Shown here one piece after another: positions 37,338-44,274 of a stretch of 64,000 nucleotides of DNA. The stretch comes from JAEKNW01 sp963678375 (GTDB lineage Bacteria; Cloacimonadota; Cloacimonadia; Cloacimonadales; JAFGVF01): assembly GCA_963678375.2 (NCBI GenBank), contig OY782831.1, positions 2,418,001-2,482,000 on the forward strand. The letters are read 5' to 3'. The notes beneath the pieces are model-generated. The model saw only the letters and a program-made list of their open reading frames with translations. It was not told the DNA's origin and made no database searches. Positions within the stretch are counted from its first letter, which is position 1, and each line of letters begins with the position of its first letter. The position numbers and the translations under genes were made by a program.

Positions 37338-38018
37338 TTACCAGTTATAATTTACGGTTATGCCATTCTTAAATGCTGTATTATATATTCTTCTCCAAGA
37401 CGAAGGATGTTGGATTTTGAAATGAGACTGTAGTCCTATATTAACGATAGAATTTTCTACTAGTTCATATAGGTATGGGAAAGGCCTGAGAGGTCCTTTA
37501 GTACATGCATTAATAATGATATCATCTATTTGGTAGTATTGGTTTAATCTTTGTTCAAAATCCTGCTTCCCAAATGAATTCCAGCATTTTATGAAAATCT
37601 TGTCTCTATATACTTTAGGATTTATTCCAAGAGAACATTGATATTGTATTGCATTCATGATAATTAATGAATAAGTACCGTTAGGTATTATATAATTACA
37701 GCTTGTTAATACTTCTTTAAGTAATTCTCTGATACCACTACCTGTATCACCATAGTAATTTCCAGCAGCAGGCTTTGGTGTCACTCCTTCAAATTCTTTT
37801 TTATGTGGGCTTTCTAAAATAAGAAAAATTACAGGTTTACCACTTCTATTGAAGTTAATTAAATCAGTCCTTGTAAAGAAATCATTATTGTTGTTATTAT
37901 TAATATTAGTAGCTAGTATATTATTGGTTACTATGATCTCTCCTACATATTGATCTGGGCATATTCGTCCCTCATTGAAGGTCGGAATGTGAGTTTGTGC
38001 TATACTTAAAAATGGCAT
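37338..38018 (-). CDS. Unknown protein with uracil-DNA-glycosylase-like motifs, first gene of the Gabija-like operon
   Basis: I do not recognise a named family with certainty. The central region reads IFLILESPHKKEF (64-76), PAAGNYYGDTGSGIRELL (84-101), MNAIQYQCS (121-129) and HPSSW (204-208). The order, a hydrophobic strand ending in a Pro-containing loop, a Gly-rich loop with a following helix, an Asn-containing strand, and a late HPS motif, resembles the UDG superfamily (family 4/5/SMUG GExPGxxE...G.PF.G..G and HPSP). The extended N-terminal 60 residues have a poly-Asn stretch. It starts its operon 12 bp ahead of the OLD gene and is on the same strand, so it is likely part of the same defence unit, as a DNA-damaging or base-sensing effector. 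Fold assignment is inference. Confidence 0.6.
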   Translation of the reverse strand: MPFLSIAQTHIPTFNEGRICPDQYVGEIIVTNNILATNINNNNNNDFFTRTDLINFNRSGKPVIFLILESPHKKEFEGVTPKPAAGNYYGDTGSGIRELLKEVLTSCNYIIPNGTYSLIIMNAIQYQCSLGINPKVYRDKIFIKCWNSFGKQDFEQRLNQYYQIDDIIINACTKGPLRPFPYLYELVENSIVNIGLQSHFKIQHPSSWRRIYNTAFKNGITVNYNW

Positions 38019-38365
38019 TTTCGTTTCCTATTGACTTTACGGTTATTTCTAGAATGTAATATGTTCTGCAAGTTTAAGATACAATCGAGTTTGTCTCTTT
38101 TAAAAAGATCATCTTCTTAATGATGAGATTAAAAAAATATCTATCTTATTTTATTTTTCATTAAAAATTAATTAATAATAATTAAAATTTATTTCACGTT
38201 TATTATCTATTTTACAAACACAATCAATATTTATATTTGATAACAAAGTAGTCAACTAAAAAATAAAACACTTTAACGGCTAACACTTTTTACTTTAATA
38301 ATTCCTCTTTACAAAACCCCAATCTCCATTTTAAATGACAAAAAAGTTTTCAAAGGAAAAAAACA
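38019..38365. other. AT-rich gap between the defence operon and VOC gene
   Basis: This gap must carry the leftward promoter of the defence operon. On the minus strand TTGCAG and TTGTAT boxes occur, but no hexamer pair is convincing. AGGAAAC precedes the leftward ATG at 38018. The 3-prime end of the tRNA-Leu is not repeated here, so there is no sign of tRNA-site integration. No ORF is supported. Confidence 0.5.
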
Positions 38366-38773
38366 ATGTCAAAAGCAGGAACACTTCATCATGTAGAACT
38401 ATACGTTTCAGATTTAGCAAAATCAACAGAATTCTGGGCTTGGTTTTTAGGTCAGCTTGGTTATGAGCTATTTCAAGAGTGGGAAATGGGGAAGAGTTAT
38501 AAGCTGAATGATACATATTTAGTATTTGTTCAGGTAGAGGATAAACACTTGGATGTGCCATATCATAGATGTAAAGCTGGTTTAAACCATCTTGCTTTTC
38601 ATGCAGAATCTAGGGAACAGGTGGATAGAATAACCGGGAAGTTAAGAGCTAGGAATATGACTATATTGTATGAAGATCGACATCCTTATGCTGGTGGACA
38701 AGGCTATTACGCTGTCTATTTTGAAGACCCTGACAGGATGAAAGTTGAGTTAGTAGCACCAGAAGAAGTTTAG
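38366..38773 (+). CDS. VOC-family (glyoxalase/bleomycin-resistance fold) protein
   Basis: The 135-residue protein is one VOC unit pair: LHHVELYVSDL at the start, LNHLAFH in the middle and YYAVYFEDPDRMKVELV at the end carry the His and Glu positions that bind a metal in this fold. It is close to the protein at 40780 (shared WELL-type and DRMKVE segments), so the two are paralogues. Substrates of such small VOC proteins range from methylglyoxal adducts to antibiotics; none can be chosen here. It is 39 bp ahead of the APH-type kinase gene. Confidence 0.85.
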   Translation: MSKAGTLHHVELYVSDLAKSTEFWAWFLGQLGYELFQEWEMGKSYKLNDTYLVFVQVEDKHLDVPYHRCKAGLNHLAFHAESREQVDRITGKLRARNMTILYEDRHPYAGGQGYYAVYFEDPDRMKVELVAPEEV

Positions 38774-38812
38774 TCTTCGTGTTATTAAAGATTTTTATAT
38801 AAGGAAAAGCCT

Positions 38813-39721
38813 ATGAATTTTTATGATGAGATAAGTAGTTCAAATACTTGGTCTAAAGTTGAATTAGTAAATAAGGGATGGTCAAATGATGCAAAATATC
38901 ATATACAAACCATTGATGGAAAAGAATTACTATTAAGACTTTCTGATATCTCCAAATATGATCTTAAAAAAAAAGAATTTGAGAATATGAAAACTTTGAG
39001 TCAGAAGAATATTTTTATGTCATACCCTCTTGAATTTGGAGTTTGTAATAGAGGCAAATCTGTTTATCTTCTGCTTACTTGGATCGAGGGAGAGGATGCT
39101 GAAATAGCAATAAAAAGAATGAACTATAAAACTCAATATGATTTTGGTGTTAAAGCTGGTCAATATCTTCAACAAATCCATAAACTTCCTCCTCCAGATG
39201 GTCAAATAGACTGGGCTGATATGTTTAATGCTAAGATAGATAGGAATATACAGAATTACATTTCATGTGATATCAATATGAGCGAAGCAAATAAGCTTAT
39301 TGACTATATAAATAATAATCGTGATTTACTTAGAAGTCGACCTCAGTGTTTTCAGCATGGAGACTACCATACTGGCAATATGCTTATTACTCCAACAGGA
39401 AAATTAGGTATTATTGACTTCAATAGGTGGGACTATGGAGACCCTTGGGAAGAGTTTAATCGAATAGTCTGGTGTGTGAGGACAAGCCAAAGTTTTGCTT
39501 CTGGTTACATAAATGGTTATTTCAAAAATAATGTACCAGATCTATTCTTCAGATTGATGGCTTTATACATTGCTGCTAATCAATTGGCTTCAATACCTTG
39601 GGCTATAAAGTTTGGACAAGAGGAAATTGATATAATGATTAGCTTAGCCAATGATTTAAGTCGCTGGTATGATAATTTCAAAGAATATGTCCCGAAATGG
39701 TATCTAAGAAATAAGAGCTAA
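38813..39721 (+). CDS. Aminoglycoside-phosphotransferase-family kinase
   Basis: The APH/choline-kinase fold is shown by HGDYHTGN (182-189, catalytic Asp and Asn) and IIDFNRWDYGDPWEEF (from 200), where the usual DFD/DFG second Asp is Asn204, a variant seen in some Gram-positive APH proteins. The length of 302 is typical. It could phosphorylate an aminoglycoside, another antibiotic or a small metabolite; the VOC neighbours suggest a small resistance or detoxification group, but this is inference. Confidence 0.85.
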   Translation: MNFYDEISSSNTWSKVELVNKGWSNDAKYHIQTIDGKELLLRLSDISKYDLKKKEFENMKTLSQKNIFMSYPLEFGVCNRGKSVYLLLTWIEGEDAEIAIKRMNYKTQYDFGVKAGQYLQQIHKLPPPDGQIDWADMFNAKIDRNIQNYISCDINMSEANKLIDYINNNRDLLRSRPQCFQHGDYHTGNMLITPTGKLGIIDFNRWDYGDPWEEFNRIVWCVRTSQSFASGYINGYFKNNVPDLFFRLMALYIAANQLASIPWAIKFGQEEIDIMISLANDLSRWYDNFKEYVPKWYLRNKS

Positions 39722-39780
39722 TTAACAACCACTCTTAGCAGTGTTAAATGTCGCATTGGGGTCAATCAACTTTCGCCCTC

Positions 39781-40641
39781 TTAACTAGTCACTCCTTCAG
39801 CAACCTTTTCAAAACCAGGATCTAATGGTTCCCAAAGCTCAATTTTATTACCTTCTATATCCATTATATGGACAAATTTACCATATTCATAAACAGCAAT
39901 ATCATCTAAGATTTCTACACCACTCGCCTTTAATTCTTCTAGCAGACTTTCAAGATTTTCAACTCGGTAATTTATCATAAAATCTTTATCGGAAGGAGAA
40001 AAGTAGTCTGTATTATCAGTAAAAGGAGACCATTGGGTATAGGCGATATTTTCTTTATCAGGATACTGACACCATTTGAAGCTTGTTCCATACTCATCTG
40101 TGTTAAGTCCAAGATGTTTAGAATACCATTCTTTAATTTTTACAGGGTCTTTAGATTTAAAGAATATTCCACCAATTCCGCGAACTTTTTTTGTTTCATC
40201 TGCTTTCTCTGAACTTGGTTCAGCAATAATCATCCAGTTTATACCAAACTTGTCGGTAAACTGGCCAAAATAATCCCCCCAAAAGGCATCTTTCATTGGA
40301 GATTGAATAATACCATCTTTCGATAAGGCATTAAAAAGTCTATCAGCTTCTTTTTTAGAATTGCTTGTAATTGATATTGAGAAGTTATTTCCATGCTTAT
40401 AAGATTCTCCTTCTTCCTCAATATTATCACATCCCATCAAGATAGTTTCTTGGCTAATTGGTAAGCTAACATGCAAGATTTTATTAGCATGCTTGGAATC
40501 AATAGTTTGTGAGCTAGCTTGAGGTGGAATATCTTTGAAGCGACCAAGATAGGTGAATTCCTTGCCGAAAACAGATTTGTAAAAGGTGAATGCTTCTTCG
40601 CAATTACCATCAAAATTTAGATATACATTAACAGTTGTCAT
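39781..40641 (-). CDS. PhnB-like plus VOC-domain fusion protein
   Basis: Residues 1 to about 140 match the PhnB/3-demethylubiquinone-methyltransferase-like domain (VYLNFDGNCEEAFTFYKSVF and DKFGINWMI), and residues 150-285 are a second VOC domain ending IMDIEGNKIELWEP. I take ATG 40641, which follows AGGAGA, instead of an ATG at 40695 that adds 18 unaligned residues. Such two-domain VOC proteins are uncharacterised; the strand is opposite to its neighbours. Confidence 0.82.
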   Translation of the reverse strand: MTTVNVYLNFDGNCEEAFTFYKSVFGKEFTYLGRFKDIPPQASSQTIDSKHANKILHVSLPISQETILMGCDNIEEEGESYKHGNNFSISITSNSKKEADRLFNALSKDGIIQSPMKDAFWGDYFGQFTDKFGINWMIIAEPSSEKADETKKVRGIGGIFFKSKDPVKIKEWYSKHLGLNTDEYGTSFKWCQYPDKENIAYTQWSPFTDNTDYFSPSDKDFMINYRVENLESLLEELKASGVEILDDIAVYEYGKFVHIMDIEGNKIELWEPLDPGFEKVAEGVTS

Positions 40642-40779
40642 TATTTCTCCTAAAATTCTTATTATATAATAAGAATAATTGGATTGAAGAATCATGCAAT
40701 AAATTATCTATTGAATAATAAAGTAAATAGACCTTGACTTATAAAAAGCTTAAAATAAATTTTAGTAAAGGAGATAAAT

Positions 40780-41184
40780 ATGATCCTAAAGGGACTGTTA
40801 CACCATATTGAGATATATGTATCTGATTTAGTAAAGAGTAGAACTTTCTGGGAGTGGTTGCTTACAGAAATGGGTTATTCCCTTTATCAAGAATGGGACC
40901 AAGGTGTTTCTTTCAAATTAGAGGATACTTACCTAGTCTTTGTTCAAGTTACTGAGAAGCATAATGATTCTATTTATCATAGATGCAAAGTTGGCTTGAA
41001 TCACTTAGCTTTTCATACTAATTCAAGAACGGATGTTGATGAACTGACACTTCAGTTAAAAAAGAGGGGAGTTAATATCTTATATGAAGATAAGCACCCA
41101 TTTGCAGGAGGACCAGATTATTATGCTGTCTATTTTGAAGATCCTGACAGGATGAAAGTTGAAGTTGTAGCCTCAGAAGAATAA
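40780..41184 (+). CDS. VOC-family protein, paralogue of the 38366 gene
   Basis: The sequence mirrors the first VOC gene: LHHIEIYVSDLVKS, HRCKVGLNHLAFH, YYAVYFEDPDRMKVEVV. The metal-site His and Glu positions are kept. AAAGGAG precedes the ATG and an intrinsic terminator follows. The pair probably arose by local duplication around the APH gene. Confidence 0.86.
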   Translation: MILKGLLHHIEIYVSDLVKSRTFWEWLLTEMGYSLYQEWDQGVSFKLEDTYLVFVQVTEKHNDSIYHRCKVGLNHLAFHTNSRTDVDELTLQLKKRGVNILYEDKHPFAGGPDYYAVYFEDPDRMKVEVVASEE

Positions 41185-41234
41185 TTAAGATGGGCTAATA
41201 CTTTTTAGTTAAGTCTTTTGATATTATTACCTTA

Positions 41235-41270
41235 CTTCTCTTTAGGCATATAAGAGAGGCTTTTTTATTT
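41235..41270 (+). terminator. Intrinsic terminator after the VOC gene
   Basis: CTTCTCTT and AAGAGAGG form an 8-bp stem around a 9-base loop, followed by CTTTTTTATTTT. It terminates rightward transcription only. Confidence 0.85.
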
Positions 41271-41280
41271 TCAGAAAGCT

Positions 41281-41538
41281 TTATTTAACATCAAAGTTAA
41301 AAGATAAGAATAAGTATTTACTACTTTCTTTAAACGTACTATTGCATGCTATTGGTAATCGATCACTTATTAGTTTGAGTAAATCTTGATGCTTAATATT
41401 TTTAACATCACTTTTTAAGAAAATTAGTGATGAACCATATATACCTTCCCAAGACCACCTTTCTAGTTTAGCATCATAACTCCCCACTTTAATATAGTCT
41501 TCTTTGATAATTTTTGTATCAGCTTCTAATATCCGCAA
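41281..41538 (-). pseudogene. 3-prime remnant of a host gene cut by the prophage end (or small ORF)
   Basis: The frame is open from 41587 leftward but has no ATG; the best start is a TTG at 41538 that lies inside a prophage end repeat. The 85 residues (for example ERWSWEGIYGSSLIF and LFLSFNFDVK) match no family I know. No ribosome site is visible. The simplest reading is that the prophage inserted into the 5-prime part of this gene; the rest should then lie at the other prophage end, outside the window. Confidence 0.45.
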
Positions 41539-41698
41539 AAATAAAAGAGAAAATCCGCAAGAAAAAACGAGAAAAGTAGTTAAATACTATTCTAATAGTC
41601 CGCAAGAATAAATGAGAAATTGTTTAAAATGAATGTAAAAAGATAAAAGTCCGCAAAAAAAGAAGAGAAATTTCTCATTTAATTTTGCAGACTTTTAA
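41530..41698. repeat. Five copies of a 24-bp site at the prophage end
   Basis: Copies near 41530, 41553, 41597 and 41647 read approximately (A/T)nTCCGCAA(A/G)AA...GAGAAA in the same orientation. A fifth copy, inverted, begins at 41670 (TTTCTCATTTAATTTTGCAG) and forms a hyphenated palindrome with the fourth. A sixth relative lies at 61606. Multiple short sites at a prophage edge resemble transposase-binding sites of Mu-like phages; the inverted pair could also act as a terminator for the tail-fibre gene. Confidence 0.7.
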
Positions 41699-41705
41699 TG
41701 AAATA

Positions 41706-42449
41706 TTATAATGGATCTTCAGGTCCTGATGCATCAATTCTCTTAAACCATACAATAATTTTATAGGTAGAACCAACCGTTAAACCACCTATATTAATCT
41801 TATCCAAATGCTCTTTAGTAATACCAGCATATTCTTCAAATTTCTTATATATTTTAGTAGTGATAGTGTTCTCCTGAACATAGAAGTCACCTTCATCTTT
41901 CAGAATTTCTATTGCTAATCCAGTTGAAACAGATCCTCTAAGACTAGAGTCAAGCTCAGCATAACTTTTTAGAATACTCTCTTGAATATCAACAGAAGTA
42001 TTATCAGCTACATACCTTAAATCATACATATAAGGCATTCTTCCAAATATCAAGCCCAATAATAGATAAACATTGTTTCCATATCTTAGCCCCCATTGTG
42101 CATAGGCACAAGAAATGTTCTGTGCATTATGATTAGTACCTGAAGAAGGAATATGATCCTTTAAATCCTTCAAATTCCTAGTAAACTCACTAGGATTAGT
42201 AGTCCCTACAATAGCTAGTAGCAGATTTTCCAAACTACCATTTACCAATACATCAGCAGTTTGAGAATCTATTTGCTCTGCAGTATGCTTACCTGGAGTA
42301 CCTGATAAATGCTCACTTAAAGTCTCTCCAATCCCTTCATTAGCTTTCATTTTATTATCGATTACATCAAAGTTATTATTCACATCATCAGCCCATCCAG
42401 ATGAGCCTTCAGCAGGCTTTTTTAAGCCATAATTAGTTGTCTCAGTCAT
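41706..42449 (-). CDS. Tail-fibre-like structural protein
   Basis: The N-terminus TTNYGLKKPAEG...W..DVNNNFDVID is the motif that opens many phage tail-fibre or appendage proteins. The middle is Gly/Asn/Ser-rich and the C-terminus is a small beta-rich domain (GLTVGSTYKIIVWFKR). The 247-residue length is short for a fibre, so this may be the tip or an adaptor. It is the last gene of the leftward tail block, next to the prophage end, where transposable phages keep host-range genes. Confidence 0.65.
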   Translation of the reverse strand: MTETTNYGLKKPAEGSSGWADDVNNNFDVIDNKMKANEGIGETLSEHLSGTPGKHTAEQIDSQTADVLVNGSLENLLLAIVGTTNPSEFTRNLKDLKDHIPSSGTNHNAQNISCAYAQWGLRYGNNVYLLLGLIFGRMPYMYDLRYVADNTSVDIQESILKSYAELDSSLRGSVSTGLAIEILKDEGDFYVQENTITTKIYKKFEEYAGITKEHLDKINIGGLTVGSTYKIIVWFKRIDASGPEDPL

Positions 42450-42461
42450 ATTGTCCTCCTT

Positions 42462-42905
42462 TTAGAATCCCCAGCTTAAACCCCATGAATTACCCCACCC
42501 AGGAGCCTCATCATAGTTTATTGGAGATAGTTCTTTATATATTGCTTTTAATTCGATTCTTGTTACTTCAGTAAAGTATCTTAAGTCATCAACCTGACTA
42601 GGGTATTTCTCTATAATCACAGGGAATTGCTTCTTACCAGTTTCATCATAATATTCAATATAAAGCTTACCCTCTTCCATCAGGTAGTCCTTAAGCTCGT
42701 TATATTGATCAGTATTTAGGATAGCATCAACTTTAAAGCTATCTTCATAATAAGGCTCTCTCCTGATCGTTATAGTAGGATCATAGGCATTAGTCTTATC
42801 AATTAAGTACTTCTTATGAGGAGAATAATCTACTTCAGCATGTTCTAAGGTAAGCATTGAAACACTGGAAGCTATTCTGATAAATCTTACTTCTTTATTA
42901 TACAT
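42462..42905 (-). CDS. Unknown tail/baseplate protein
   Basis: I recognise no family. The 147 residues are mainly beta-type, with basic and aromatic residues and a Gly/Trp-rich end (WGNSWGLSWGF). Its placement between the 458-residue distal-tail protein and the fibre, with an 8-base overlap to the former, suggests a distal tail or baseplate component. Confidence 0.55.
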   Translation of the reverse strand: MYNKEVRFIRIASSVSMLTLEHAEVDYSPHKKYLIDKTNAYDPTITIRREPYYEDSFKVDAILNTDQYNELKDYLMEEGKLYIEYYDETGKKQFPVIIEKYPSQVDDLRYFTEVTRIELKAIYKELSPINYDEAPGWGNSWGLSWGF

Positions 42906-44274
42906 TAGTCCTCCATGCTATTGCCTGGTATTCATCTCTGATATAGTCTCTTTTAAGCTCTGTAAGGAATAACTGTTCTTCCTTAACTCTTATTATATCA
43001 AAGACAGACAGGTTATTCTTGTTTATATCATCTATTTTAAGCTTATATTTGATTGCTTTATTAGCAATTGAAGTATAATAGTCAGTTAAGAGAATTATCA
43101 ATGGTTCAGCAGAATTGTAGAGAGCATCTAAACAGCTAAAATCAGGCACTATCTGCTTAAAATTTCTAATCTCCTCACATTCAGTTACATCACTTGTTAG
43201 ATCTCCATGATCAGTATTACCCCAGTGATTTCTGACTATCCTTAAGAAGCCATCAGCCTCTCTTTTGATAATAGTGAAGTTATGAATTACCAGGAAGCAT
43301 TTTAAGGCAGTAAGATACTTTCTATTATCAGATTTTAAGATTAAAGAAGTTGGAAATACTTTGCCTGAAATGGTAAGAGTTCTGTTATCAGAAGCAACCT
43401 TGTAAGTAGTTCCATATATCTCAAGGAAGGAATACTCTCTCCTGCCAATCCAGGAAGTGTCTTCATAGTGTTCAGGATAATCTTCTTTAGCTGTTTCAAT
43501 AGCATTTCTAGCACTATCAAGAGAAGAGTAATCTCCAATCTTCTCACTCTGGATATCCATATCAATACAGACCTTGTTTGAAATCTCAGCAATAAAGCTT
43601 TGCTTAGTAAGAGTATAAGAGCCTTCATATTCATTAATTACCCAGTCAATCCTCCTAAATCTAATGATTATAGCATTATTATGAAAAGGAAGAGTATAGC
43701 TATCATAACCAATATCTGAAGTCCTTTCTAAGCAGGCAGTCTCATAAAAAGAAGCTATCTCATAGAAGGGATAATCAGTCAGCTCAGTATTATTATAGAT
43801 AATGTTTTTATCCAGGAAATTAGAAGATCTATTATACCTTTCAGCTACCTTCTGACTTATCCCACTCATGATAAGATCTAAAGTCCTATTAGCAGGGAAG
43901 TAGCTAGCATCTTTTTCTAAACTTAGCAAATGAGAATAGGAATAAGCCTTAAATTTAAGCACTTTGTCTGGATGTTTGAATCCAAGTCCCTCTAAAAGCA
44001 CAGCACCTCTAAAATCAAGGATATTGCCCCTATAAACCTTAATATCATAGCTACTGATAGCATTTCTAACTTCAAGACCATTAACCAGGTTAGCCTTAAG
44101 CCAATCATCCAGGATAATTTCAATTTCAACTCTATCAGGTTCCTGGTCAAAATTGTTATTGATAGCTACCTTCTGAGGAGAGTATTCAATATTAACTAAA
44201 CCAGTATTGAAGTTATAAACTACTGGATTAAAGCCAAATTCAGCAGAAACGAACTCTACTCTATAATCTACCAT
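42898..44274 (-). CDS. Putative distal tail/baseplate hub protein
   Basis: No named domain is certain. The 458 residues are rich in beta strands, with a late segment DINKNNLSVFDIIRVKEEQ that resembles the hub/OB-like end of siphophage Tal or Mu-type baseplate proteins. It follows the tape measure gene with a 7-base overlap, the position normally taken by the distal tail protein. Confidence 0.55.
   Translation of the reverse strand: MVDYRVEFVSAEFGFNPVVYNFNTGLVNIEYSPQKVAINNNFDQEPDRVEIEIILDDWLKANLVNGLEVRNAISSYDIKVYRGNILDFRGAVLLEGLGFKHPDKVLKFKAYSYSHLLSLEKDASYFPANRTLDLIMSGISQKVAERYNRSSNFLDKNIIYNNTELTDYPFYEIASFYETACLERTSDIGYDSYTLPFHNNAIIIRFRRIDWVINEYEGSYTLTKQSFIAEISNKVCIDMDIQSEKIGDYSSLDSARNAIETAKEDYPEHYEDTSWIGRREYSFLEIYGTTYKVASDNRTLTISGKVFPTSLILKSDNRKYLTALKCFLVIHNFTIIKREADGFLRIVRNHWGNTDHGDLTSDVTECEEIRNFKQIVPDFSCLDALYNSAEPLIILLTDYYTSIANKAIKYKLKIDDINKNNLSVFDIIRVKEEQLFLTELKRDYIRDEYQAIAWRTNV

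Noticed and set aside
32357..38018. tRNA-Leu as an integration site for a defence island
   Set aside because: The 3-prime end of the tRNA is not repeated on the far side of the operon and no integrase gene is present.
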